A stretch of DNA of 64,000 bases, taken from the NCBI GenBank assembly GCA_017463615.1, contig JAFTOU010000020.1, positions 62,001-126,000 of the forward strand, written 5' to 3'. The first letter of the stretch is position 1. Each line of letters opens with the position of its first letter. The notes beneath the pieces were generated by a model, which saw only the letters and a list, made by a program, of their open reading frames with translations, ran no database searches and had not been told where the DNA came from. The DNA comes from Alistipes sp. (GTDB taxonomy: Bacteria > Bacteroidota > Bacteroidia > Bacteroidales > Rikenellaceae). Below are positions 41,811 to 49,392 of the stretch, piece after piece. Both the position numbers and the translations under genes were made by a program.

Positions 41811-44738
41811 ATGAAGAGTTTTCTTACGGAGCTTGCCGAGCAGCTATACGACCGCTATGGCCGTAAGATGTCGCAGGTTACAGTCCTCTTCCCTTCGCAG
41901 CGTGCCCGCCTATTCTTTACCGAGGCGCTGAGGGAGGTCTCTGGCGGTGCTGTGTGGTCGCCACGCTTTGCAACTATAGACGAGCTGATGTGTAGCATCT
42001 CGCAGCTGCACTCTGCCGATAATCTACGATTAGTCTCCGAGCTATATGTCGTATACTCCCTCCACCATAAGGAGGAGTTTGACAGCTTCTATCATTGGGG
42101 TCAGATGCTTATTGCCGACTTTGATATGGTGGATAAGTATATGGTGGATGCCGAGCAACTGTTTGTAAATATCGCCGATATTAAGGAGATTGAGTCCGAC
42201 TTGAGCTACCTGACCGAGGAGCAGCAACACTATCTTGCCCGCTTCTGGAAGAGTGTGCATACCGACCGCACTCCGAGCGAGCAGAAGGAGTACTTCCTCA
42301 AGATATGGCGCTCACTGCCAGAGATTTACACCCAGTATAAGCAGCGCCTGCGTAGCTTGGGCATTGGCTATACGGGTATGATTTATCGCGATGCTGCCGA
42401 GCGTATTGCTCAGAGCAGTAGCCTGCTGTTGGAGCAGCGCGGGTATGTAGTCGCCGGCTTCAATGCCCTCAGTGCTTGCGAGCAGCGACTATTTGACTAC
42501 CTCAAGACGGCGCACGATGCCGTTTTCGCTTGGGACTATAGCGACTACTACTACGATAACTCTGTTCAGGAGGCGGGTCGTTTTATGCGTCAGAATGTAG
42601 AGCGTTACCCATCTACGCTTAACATTTCGCACCGCGATATGCGCGAGTGTGTGAAGGGCGTTACCGTTGCCTCTACATCCACCGCAGTTGCTCAGTGTAG
42701 CTACCTGAGTACTCTGCTCACGCAGCTTGCCGAGCGCGATAAGGATGGGGAAATAAAGCCTTTAGACCGCAATACCGCCATTGTCCTTACGGACGAAAAC
42801 CTGCTTATGCCGCTGCTCTATGCACTGCCAGACGAGCTGAAGGGTACGACAGAGGATGGCAAGGCGGGCATAAATATCACTATGGGCTATCCGCTAAGGG
42901 TAACCTTCGCCTACTCCTTTGTGGAGCGACTGCTGGAGTTGCAGAGCCACGCCCGCACAACCGAGACGGGCGATACATTCTACTATGCCGATGTGGATGG
43001 TCTGCTCTCGCACCCATACCTCGCTCAGGCAGATAACAGCAATATCGCCGCTATAAAGAAGCGCATTGTAGATGAGCGCATCTATAATGTCCCCGCTCAG
43101 ATGCTCTCGGAGGTGGCTATGGCGGAGCAGATATTCACCGTTCAGCAGTCGGCTCAGGGACTGCTTAGCTACCTTGATACGGTGCTTAGCACCCTGCTGG
43201 AGGCTACGGAGGCGACCGACCAGAATCGCCTGCGCGTGGAGTATATCATCCGCATACGAACTACGCTGCGCCAGGTGGCAAATATGGTTAGCGGCTGCTC
43301 TATAGAGCTCTCTATTAAGCTCTGCACCTCGCTTATCCGTCGCCATCTGCAGCAGGTGCGCATACCGTTTGAGGGCGAGCCGCTGGAGGGTCTGCAGGTT
43401 ATGGGTATTCTGGAGACGCGAAACCTTGATTTTAAGAATGTTATCCTGCTCTCTATGAGCGATAGCAACTTCCCGGGTACGCGCATTACCGACAACTCCT
43501 ATATCCCTTACAGCCTCCGCTACGCATATAACCTGCCTACGCAGGAGCACCATCAGGGCGTATTTGGCTACTACTTCTACCGCCTTATTGAGCGCGCGGA
43601 GAGGGTATGGATGGTCTACTGCTCAACCTCCGACGAGAAGGGTACGGGCGAGCCAAGCCGTTATATCCGCCAGATAAGCTACGAGTCGGGATTGCCGATA
43701 GAGACGGTCAAGGTTGTAAATGAGGCTAATGTTGTCCGTACGGGCGCTCTGTCGGTGGTGAAGGATAGTTACACGATGCAGAAGCTGCAGCGCTATACCG
43801 ATGGTGAGAACACCCTCTCTCCTACGGCTATATCTACCTATGTCAAGTGCCCGCTGAGCTTCTACTACCACTATATCGTAGGTGTCAAGGAGCAGGATAC
43901 CCTTGAGGAGAACCTGGATAATAAGGACTTTGGAAATATCTTCCACGATGCTGCCGACCGCCTCTATCAAAAGATTAAGGGAAAGGCGGGTGTGGATGCC
44001 GAACTGGGCAGAATTACCGATGCGTGCATCAATCAGTGCGTGGATGAGGCTATTGCCAAGATATGCTTCAAGAGTGAGAGCCTTGAGGGTCATACCCTCA
44101 GTGGCGAGCTGACCATCGTCCGCCATATCGTTATCCGCTATCTGAAGAATAACCTTATCGCCTACGATAAGGCACACCCTAACTTTGTTGTCAAAGAAGT
44201 TGAGAAGACCTTTAGCCATCCGTTTACCTTTACCTCGGCAGGGCAGCAGCTTACAGTGACCCTTGAGGGTCGTGCCGATAGAATTGATAGCTTGGATAGT
44301 GGCGCACTGCGCATTATAGACTATAAGACGGGAAGCCAGAATCTTAACATCTCCTCCTTTGATAACCTCTTTAATGGCTCAGATGCTCAGCGCGAGAGTA
44401 AGCATATAAATACCCTGATGTACGCTATGATTGCCCGTCGTAAATATGGGCGCGAGGTACAGCCGGCACTCTACTTCCTGCGCTCTATGTATGATATGGA
44501 GTACTCGCCTCTGCTTTGTCACGGCGTGCCAAATTCCGATCCGGGAAAGAAGAGAAATATAATGGTGGGTATTGAGCGCTACTCGGATGTCGCAGATGCC
44601 TTTGAGAGCTATGTGCTCAAGACCTTGAGTGATATCTTTGACCCATCGGTGCCATTCTGTCAGGCGGAGGATGATAAGGCTTGCACCTACTGCGACTATG
44701 CGCGCATCTGCGATAAGGTCAAGCGTAGCTACGATTAG
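41811..44738 (+). CDS. AddB-like PD-(D/E)XK nuclease with Fe-S cysteine pattern
   Basis: A 975-residue protein related to AddB/RecB-family repair proteins. It has an N-terminal inactive-helicase-like part (VTVLFPSQRARLFFTEAL). Towards the C-terminus are EGRADRID (about 818) and IIDYKTGSQ (about 837), the PD-(D/E)XK metal-binding motif. Four cysteines frame this nuclease: one in KCPLSFYYHY (about 678) and three in CTYCDYARIC (about 959), matching the Fe-S staple of AddB. The likely role is double-strand break repair with an AddA helicase, which is not in this window. Confidence 0.85.
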   Translation: MKSFLTELAEQLYDRYGRKMSQVTVLFPSQRARLFFTEALREVSGGAVWSPRFATIDELMCSISQLHSADNLRLVSELYVVYSLHHKEEFDSFYHWGQMLIADFDMVDKYMVDAEQLFVNIADIKEIESDLSYLTEEQQHYLARFWKSVHTDRTPSEQKEYFLKIWRSLPEIYTQYKQRLRSLGIGYTGMIYRDAAERIAQSSSLLLEQRGYVVAGFNALSACEQRLFDYLKTAHDAVFAWDYSDYYYDNSVQEAGRFMRQNVERYPSTLNISHRDMRECVKGVTVASTSTAVAQCSYLSTLLTQLAERDKDGEIKPLDRNTAIVLTDENLLMPLLYALPDELKGTTEDGKAGINITMGYPLRVTFAYSFVERLLELQSHARTTETGDTFYYADVDGLLSHPYLAQADNSNIAAIKKRIVDERIYNVPAQMLSEVAMAEQIFTVQQSAQGLLSYLDTVLSTLLEATEATDQNRLRVEYIIRIRTTLRQVANMVSGCSIELSIKLCTSLIRRHLQQVRIPFEGEPLEGLQVMGILETRNLDFKNVILLSMSDSNFPGTRITDNSYIPYSLRYAYNLPTQEHHQGVFGYYFYRLIERAERVWMVYCSTSDEKGTGEPSRYIRQISYESGLPIETVKVVNEANVVRTGALSVVKDSYTMQKLQRYTDGENTLSPTAISTYVKCPLSFYYHYIVGVKEQDTLEENLDNKDFGNIFHDAADRLYQKIKGKAGVDAELGRITDACINQCVDEAIAKICFKSESLEGHTLSGELTIVRHIVIRYLKNNLIAYDKAHPNFVVKEVEKTFSHPFTFTSAGQQLTVTLEGRADRIDSLDSGALRIIDYKTGSQNLNISSFDNLFNGSDAQRESKHINTLMYAMIARRKYGREVQPALYFLRSMYDMEYSPLLCHGVPNSDPGKKRNIMVGIERYSDVADAFESYVLKTLSDIFDPSVPFCQAEDDKACTYCDYARICDKVKRSYD

Positions 44739-44742
44739 CGCT

Positions 44743-44773
44743 TTTGAACTTTGTGTATAATTTAGTATCTTTG
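44743..44773 (+). promoter_or_regulatory. rlmB promoter
   Basis: TTTG at 44743-44746, 19-base spacer, TATCTTTG at 44766-44773, about 30 bases before the rlmB ATG. Confidence 0.75.
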
Positions 44774-44803
44774 CACCCAATATAAGAACAGCTAACAGTA
44801 ATT

Positions 44804-45541
44804 ATGGCTAATAGTAACATCGTATTCGGTATTCGCCCAGTGGTTGAGGCGATAGAGTCTGGTAAGCAGATTGAGAAGATTTTTATCCGCAAGGGCGCGG
44901 AGGGTCAGCTGATGACCGAGGTGCGCGACCTCTGCTTCCGCCACCGCCTGCGTGTGCAGGAGGTCCCTGTAGAGAAGCTCAACCGCCTTACTCGCGGTAG
45001 TCATCAGGGTATCATCGCCCAGATTGCAGAGATTGAGTATGTTGAGGTGCAGGATATCCTTGACCGCGTGCCTGAGGACGAGACCCCACTCATCGTGCTC
45101 TTTGATGGCGTTACCGATGTGCGAAACTTCGGCGGTATCGCCCGCAGTGCCGAGTGCGCAGGTGCTCATGGTATCATCTCCTCGCTCAAGAGCTCCGCTC
45201 CCGTAAATGCCGAGGCTATGAAGTCCAGCGCAGGCGCTCTGGCTCGTATCCCTGTCGCTCGCGTGGGCTCTGTGCGCAACACCATTAAGGCACTGCAAAC
45301 CGAGGGCTTCCAGGTCGTTGCCGCTACCGAGCATAGCCGTAAACTTATGTACGATGCCGACCTTCGCAAGCCAACCGTCATCGTCATGGGCTCCGAGGAG
45401 AAGGGTATCTCCAAGGAGGTCCTTAAGCTCTGCGACGAGCAACTCGCCATCCCAATGATTGGCGCCATTGAGTCACTCAATGTTTCAGCTGCTGCGGCGA
45501 TTATGCTATTTGAGGTAGTCCGCCAGCGCATAGAATTTTAG
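44804..45541 (+). CDS. rlmB: 23S rRNA (guanosine-2'-O)-methyltransferase, RlmB family
   Basis: SPOUT methyltransferase that methylates a ribose in 23S rRNA (G2251 in E. coli). 245 residues: an N-terminal substrate-binding domain (NIVFGIRPVVEAIESGK, TRGSHQGIIAQI) and the knotted SPOUT domain with GVTDVRNFGGIARSAECAGA, VIVMGSEEKGIS and IPMIGAIESLNVSAAAAIMLFE. The last two codons and stop lie inside the inverted repeat of the cloverleaf-like element that follows. Converges on the patatin gene. Confidence 0.93.
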   Translation: MANSNIVFGIRPVVEAIESGKQIEKIFIRKGAEGQLMTEVRDLCFRHRLRVQEVPVEKLNRLTRGSHQGIIAQIAEIEYVEVQDILDRVPEDETPLIVLFDGVTDVRNFGGIARSAECAGAHGIISSLKSSAPVNAEAMKSSAGALARIPVARVGSVRNTIKALQTEGFQVVAATEHSRKLMYDADLRKPTVIVMGSEEKGISKEVLKLCDEQLAIPMIGAIESLNVSAAAAIMLFEVVRQRIEF

Positions 45542-45664
45542 CGTGATAGCGGCGCATTTACTTCCGCTAACAAAAAGTACCCGCAATGAGCAGTACGCAT
45601 TAGTACAGCCCATCGCGGGTATTTTTGCCGAGCGTTGTAACTGCACCACTCTGACGCTAAAATT
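45534..45664 (+). repeat. Cloverleaf-like intergenic repeat, copy 2
   Basis: A 131-bp element closed by a perfect 11-bp inverted repeat (AATTTTAGCGT at 45534-45544, ACGCTAAAATT at 45654-45664). Compared with copy 1 both sides have changed together (TATCG/CGATA to TAGCG/CGCTA). The central hairpin has different arms (TACCCGC/GCGGGTA) but is again paired, with GTAC blocks near the loop, then TTTTT and the invariant GCCGAGCG...CTCTGACG block. It probably acts as the terminator between the convergent rlmB and patatin genes. Two partial TGACGNTA tails follow, up to 45722. Confidence 0.8.
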
Positions 45665-45717
45665 GGGCGGTACATCTTGACGATAAATTAGGCGGTGCAA
45701 ATTATATCACTCTGACG

Positions 45718-46614
45718 CTATTTTGCCATCGTAATCTTCAAATCGTAGGCCAAGGTGTAGCCTTCGTCGTAGAGTCGTAGGAGTTTGCTGGTGTCGCGCT
45801 CCATGCGGCCGACCTCTATGGGGCGCAGAGGGCGGAGGACGGTAAGTTTTCCCTCGCTCTCCTGCTGCTCAATATAGGCGACCTGTTCGTTGTATATCCG
45901 ATTGCGGCACTTGATAGTCTCGCGTAGCTGTGGATATCGGCAGTAGAAGAGTGGCGGTATAATCGTGCGACCGTTGGGCTTGCGGTAGCCCCGATTGCGT
46001 GTCAGGACAACCAAGTTGTTGTCGTAACCCTCGGCGCGCGCCCTGAGTATTGGTATAGAGTCGGCAATGCCACCGTCAAGCATAGGCTCGCCATCAACAT
46101 AGCTTATGGGCGAGACAAACGGCAGACTGCTTGACGCCTTGACGATGTCAATAATTCGCTGCGGGTTGCGCTTCTCGTCGTAGTAGCACGCCTGCCCCGT
46201 ACGACAGCTTGTGGTAACCATCTCAAATCGCTCCTCGCACTCGGCATATGCCGCATAGTCGTAGGGTATAATCTGGTTGGGGAACTTGTTAAACAGCAGG
46301 TCAAAGTCCATAATGTTACCCCTGAGTATCAGGTGCTTAAAGCCTATGTAGCGATACTTCTCCAATAGGTCAATATTGCTGTACTTCGCCCTCCCTCGCT
46401 GAGCGGACATATACGACAACCCGTTGCACGCTCCCGCACTCACACCTATGGTGTAGGGAAAGCGCACGCCGCGATCCATCAGCGCATCCAGCACTCCGCA
46501 GGTAAACACCCCGCGCATACCTCCACCCTCAAGCACAAGCCCCGAGCGACTATCCAACCTATATTGCCCCTCCGACATCATCTGCTGTTTCATACTCTCC
46601 ATACTCACACACAT
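45718..46614 (-). CDS. Patatin-like phospholipase
   Basis: A 298-residue cytoplasmic protein of the patatin/RssA-YjjU group of serine lipid hydrolases. The oxyanion motif LEGGGMRGVF, the nucleophile elbow GVSAG (Ser near residue 60) and the catalytic Asp in DGGIADSIP form the Ser-Asp dyad. No signal peptide. The exact start is uncertain because several ATGs precede GLVLEGGG. The stop lies at the end of the repeat region shared with rlmB. Confidence 0.87.
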   Translation of the reverse strand: MCVSMESMKQQMMSEGQYRLDSRSGLVLEGGGMRGVFTCGVLDALMDRGVRFPYTIGVSAGACNGLSYMSAQRGRAKYSNIDLLEKYRYIGFKHLILRGNIMDFDLLFNKFPNQIIPYDYAAYAECEERFEMVTTSCRTGQACYYDEKRNPQRIIDIVKASSSLPFVSPISYVDGEPMLDGGIADSIPILRARAEGYDNNLVVLTRNRGYRKPNGRTIIPPLFYCRYPQLRETIKCRNRIYNEQVAYIEQQESEGKLTVLRPLRPIEVGRMERDTSKLLRLYDEGYTLAYDLKITMAK

Positions 46615-46696
46615 TCACGACCTAAAGTTAATAATATTCTGCTAAAAAATCAACTTTCACGCCACATTGCCCCAATATTTATGTCATAAACTTGAA

Positions 46697-46728
46697 TTTG
46701 CACTATAAATATTTTTTTACTATCTTTG
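46697..46728 (+). promoter_or_regulatory. Promoter of the TIR-domain gene
   Basis: TTTG at 46697-46700, exactly 20 bases, TATCTTTG at 46721-46728, 19 bases before the ATG. Confidence 0.8.
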
Positions 46729-46747
46729 TAGAAATATTACCCAGACT

Positions 46748-47677
46748 ATGAGCCACCAAGTATTTATAAGTTACTCTCGCAAGGATATGGATGCAGCCAA
46801 TGCTCTATGCGAGGCGCTTTATGGCGCGGGTGTAGACTATTGGATAGACCGCAATATCCACGGCTCGGCGAACTTTCTGTCGGAGATAACTCATAATATC
46901 CGCCACTGTAAGGTGGTCGTGTTCATAGCCTCTCCAAATTCGGCAGGGTCTCCTTGGACTCAGAAGGAGATACTTTTTGCCTTGAAGCACCACAAAGAGA
47001 TTATCCCATATCGTATTGGAAATTTTAGCTTTGAGGATAACGACGAGTTAGATTTTATCTTTACCAATATTCAGTGGATAGAGTCTGTTCCAGAAGTCAT
47101 TACTGCACTCGGGGCGCTTGACTGCTGTGGCAAAACTGTAATCCCAAAGCCTGCTGCCCCCGTCAAAACCTACAAGGTTGGCGACTACTACAACGACGGT
47201 GTACGCGAGGGCGTAGTCTTTGAGGTTAGTGCCGACGGTCGCCACGGCAAGATTGTGAGTATGAAGCAGTCAGCTGAATTGCAGTGGTCATCAGATAGAG
47301 GTGATAGTTTACGCTATATTGGTGCCAATAGTAAGACTGACGGTACATATAATATGGCAAAAGTCAAAGCAAGATCTAATTGGCGAGATAAATATCCTGC
47401 TTTTAAGTGGTGTGCCGACCTCGGCGAGGGGTGGTATCTGCCGTCAATAGAGGAACTTAAAACATTTACTCTTAACGATGCTGTTCATGATGCTGTAAAT
47501 CGTACACTCTCTGTAAGAGGTTGTGTGAGGTTGCGTAATATAGGCGAGTTAGGCCGTTATTGGTCGTCAACGGAGGAACTTCGATGTAGAGCGTGGTATG
47601 TCGGTATGTACAGTGGCGGCACCTACAACGACCTTAAGTATGGCATCGACTATGTGCGCGCCGTCTCCGCTTTTTAA
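46748..47677 (+). CDS. TIR-domain protein with C-terminal Lcl/DUF1566-like domain
   Basis: 309 residues. Residues 1 to about 130 form a TIR domain: VFISYSRKDMDAANAL (box 1), VDYWIDRNI, CKVVVFIASPNS, and SPWTQKEILFAL with Glu74 where NADase TIRs have their catalytic Glu. After a Pro-rich linker, residues about 145-309 resemble the DUF1566/Lcl-type domain: KVGDYYNDGVREGVVFEV, WCADLGEGWYLPSIEEL, YWSSTEE, YVRAVSAF. There is no signal peptide. Bacterial TIR proteins often act in immunity by consuming NAD; here the partner gene is missing, so that role is open. It has its own promoter and terminator. Confidence 0.82.
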   Translation: MSHQVFISYSRKDMDAANALCEALYGAGVDYWIDRNIHGSANFLSEITHNIRHCKVVVFIASPNSAGSPWTQKEILFALKHHKEIIPYRIGNFSFEDNDELDFIFTNIQWIESVPEVITALGALDCCGKTVIPKPAAPVKTYKVGDYYNDGVREGVVFEVSADGRHGKIVSMKQSAELQWSSDRGDSLRYIGANSKTDGTYNMAKVKARSNWRDKYPAFKWCADLGEGWYLPSIEELKTFTLNDAVHDAVNRTLSVRGCVRLRNIGELGRYWSSTEELRCRAWYVGMYSGGTYNDLKYGIDYVRAVSAF

Positions 47678-47701
47678 TTTAGGCTTAAGGCTTCTAATAT
47701 T

Positions 47702-47726
47702 GCGCCCGACTTTAGAGGTCGGGCGC
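47702..47726 (+). terminator. Terminator after the TIR-domain gene
   Basis: A perfect 9-bp stem GCGCCCGAC/GTCGGGCGC with a 7-base loop. No T run follows directly, so strength is uncertain. Confidence 0.6.
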
Positions 47727-47827
47727 TGGCGTTAGTCCGATGTTATTCTTTGTTATTGTAAATCGCGCACAACACTCGTTTGCTCTGCCGAGCCGCGAGA
47801 AGGAAGGGTTGCCGTAGACGAGCAAAT

Positions 47828-47850
47828 AGCTAATGGCTAACAGCCAATAA
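47828..47850. repeat. TAGCTAATGGCTAACAGCCA palindromic run
   Basis: Another member of the AGCTAATGGC-type gene-end repeats; it lies just before the smpB promoter. Confidence 0.35.
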
Positions 47851-47856
47851 AAAATC

Positions 47857-47887
47857 TTGCACTCGCGAGATTTTTTTTGTACCTTTG
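47857..47887 (+). promoter_or_regulatory. smpB promoter abutting the start codon
   Basis: TTG at 47857-47859, 20-base spacer, TACCTTTG at 47880-47887. The ATG is 5 bases later, which leaves no room for a ribosome-binding site upstream. Confidence 0.75.
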
Positions 47888-47892
47888 CGGCG

Positions 47893-48354
47893 ATGGCAGA
47901 TTATAAGAATATAAATATACGCAACAAGCGCGCGACCTTTGACTACGAGATACTGGAGCAGTATACCGCTGGCGTGGTGCTGGTAGGTACGGAGATAAAG
48001 TCTATCCGTATGGGCAAGGTATCTATGGTTGATAGTTACTGCTACTTCTCGGAGGGGGAGTTGTGGATTCGTGGTGTCAATATTGCTGAGTACAGCTGGG
48101 GCACCTGCAACAACCATATTCCTAAGCGCGACCGCAAGCTGCTGCTCACAGCCAAGGAGCTGGCGAAGCTAAGCCGTGCGACGCAGGATAAGGGCGTGAC
48201 GATTGTGGGCTTGCGTCTGTTCCTCAACGAGCGCGGGCTGGCGAAGATTGTCATCGGTCTGGGTCGTGGCCGCAAGAGCTACGACAAGCGCGAGTATCTG
48301 AAGGCCAACGATGCCCGCCGCGAGATGGACCAGGCAATGAAGCGTTATAAATAG
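47893..48354 (+). CDS. smpB: SsrA-binding protein SmpB
   Basis: 153-residue partner of tmRNA in rescuing stalled ribosomes. OB-fold features: [37 protein letters not shown], and the basic C-terminus [28 protein letters not shown]. Start placed at the ATG at 47893; an upstream frame would run through the promoter. The ssrA gene itself is not seen here. tsaB follows 30 bases later. Confidence 0.95.
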   Translation: MADYKNINIRNKRATFDYEILEQYTAGVVLVGTEIKSIRMGKVSMVDSYCYFSEGELWIRGVNIAEYSWGTCNNHIPKRDRKLLLTAKELAKLSRATQDKGVTIVGLRLFLNERGLAKIVIGLGRGRKSYDKREYLKANDARREMDQAMKRYK

Positions 48355-48384
48355 TAATTTGAATAGACCTCTTAATACCGCATA

Positions 48385-49089
48385 ATGGCACTCATTCTTT
48401 GTATAGAGACGGGCACTGATATCTGTTCAGTGGCACTTGTAGATAATGGCGAACTTATCTCGTTGCGCGAGTCAGACTCGGGTCGTGACCACGCCAAGAG
48501 AGTTGGCGTCTTCGTGGACGAGATTCTCAAGCAGAATGATATCCAGCCCGAGCAGTTGGATGCCGTTGCAGTAGGGGAGGGGCCTGGCTCCTATACGGGT
48601 CTGCGCATAGGCGTCAGCTTCGCCAAGGGTCTGTGCTACGGCACTGGCAAGCCACTTATCGCCGTATCTTCGCTCGCAGCCCTTACGGCTGTGGCTATGG
48701 AGGACTATCAGGCTGGTATTCTGGATGTTGATAACTGGGATCAGTCGCTGCTCTGCCCAATGATTGACGCCCGCCGTATGGAGGTCTACACCCAGATTTT
48801 TGACGCCTCAGCAAAGCCTCTCACCGAGGTCGCTGCCGAGGTTGTTACAGCGGATAGCTTCGCCGATATGCGCTCCTCTTGCAAGAACTTTATCATCTTC
48901 GGTAGCGGCGCTGCTAAGTGTGCCGACTGCCTCGGCGCAACTCTCATAAATGTAACCCCATCCGCCCGCGGTATGGCCTCCCTCGCCGAGCAGAAGTTTC
49001 AGCGCAAAGAGTTCGTAGATGTCGCCTATTTTGAGCCGTATTATCTCAAGGATTTTGTTGTGACTACTTCGCGCAAACCTCTATTTTAG
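48385..49089 (+). CDS. tsaB: tRNA threonylcarbamoyladenosine biosynthesis protein TsaB
   Basis: A 234-residue ASKHA-fold protein that dimerises with TsaD to make t6A37 in tRNA. Typical parts: LILCIETGTDICSVAL, DAVAVGEGPGSYTGLRIGVSFAKGLCYG (residues about 60-87), and PMIDARRMEVYTQIF. C-terminal half shorter and less conserved, as usual. Probably cotranscribed with smpB. Confidence 0.93.
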   Translation: MALILCIETGTDICSVALVDNGELISLRESDSGRDHAKRVGVFVDEILKQNDIQPEQLDAVAVGEGPGSYTGLRIGVSFAKGLCYGTGKPLIAVSSLAALTAVAMEDYQAGILDVDNWDQSLLCPMIDARRMEVYTQIFDASAKPLTEVAAEVVTADSFADMRSSCKNFIIFGSGAAKCADCLGATLINVTPSARGMASLAEQKFQRKEFVDVAYFEPYYLKDFVVTTSRKPLF

Positions 49090-49133
49090 GATTTGCCGTG
49101 AAAATACGGCATTAGCCGCACATCCCTTAAAAA

Positions 49134-49220
49134 TCAGCATCGGCTGTACGCTTTAGTACTATCCATCGTTGCCACTTTTTGCCGAGCGTTGTAACTGCAC
49201 CACTCTGACGATAAATTTAG
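49134..49220 (+). repeat. Cloverleaf-like intergenic repeat, partial copy 3
   Basis: Contains the long hairpin (GTACGCTTTAGTAC apical part with arms AGCATCGGC and ATCGTTGC), then TTTTT and the invariant block GCCGAGCGTTGTAACTGCACC...CTCTGACGATAAA. The 5' closing arm and the first hairpin are not conserved; a different small hairpin (GCCGT/ACGGC near 49094-49110) is there instead. It follows the tsaB stop, so it may act as its terminator. Confidence 0.65.
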
Positions 49221-49392
49221 CTGTTGGCTATTAGCTATTGGCCGTTGGCTTTTCAGCGGTGTCGGCAAGCCGACAATATTTATAGGGTGCAATTAGAACC
49301 CAACAGCTCTAACTGCACCCTATAAAAACTATCGCGTAGCGATACCTTGATATAGCCAATGGCTAATGGCTAAAAGCCAATAGCTAATAACT
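49218..49392. other. Rest of the tsaB-phosphoesterase intergenic region
   Basis: Holds two runs of the TAGCTATTGGC/AGCCAATGGC palindromic units (49218-49253 and 49352-49390) and the large terminator hairpin between them. No reading frame is supported. Confidence 0.5.
49279..49326. terminator. Bidirectional terminator between tsaB and the phosphoesterase cluster
   Basis: A 19-bp stem with one G-T-type mismatch (TATAGGGTGCAATTAGA with TCTAACTGCACCCTATA plus flanking T/A pairs) and a 10-base loop. It lies between convergent genes. Confidence 0.8.

Noticed and set aside
41811-44738. Complete AddAB system
   Set aside because: Only the AddB-like subunit is present; no AddA-like helicase gene lies next to it in this window.
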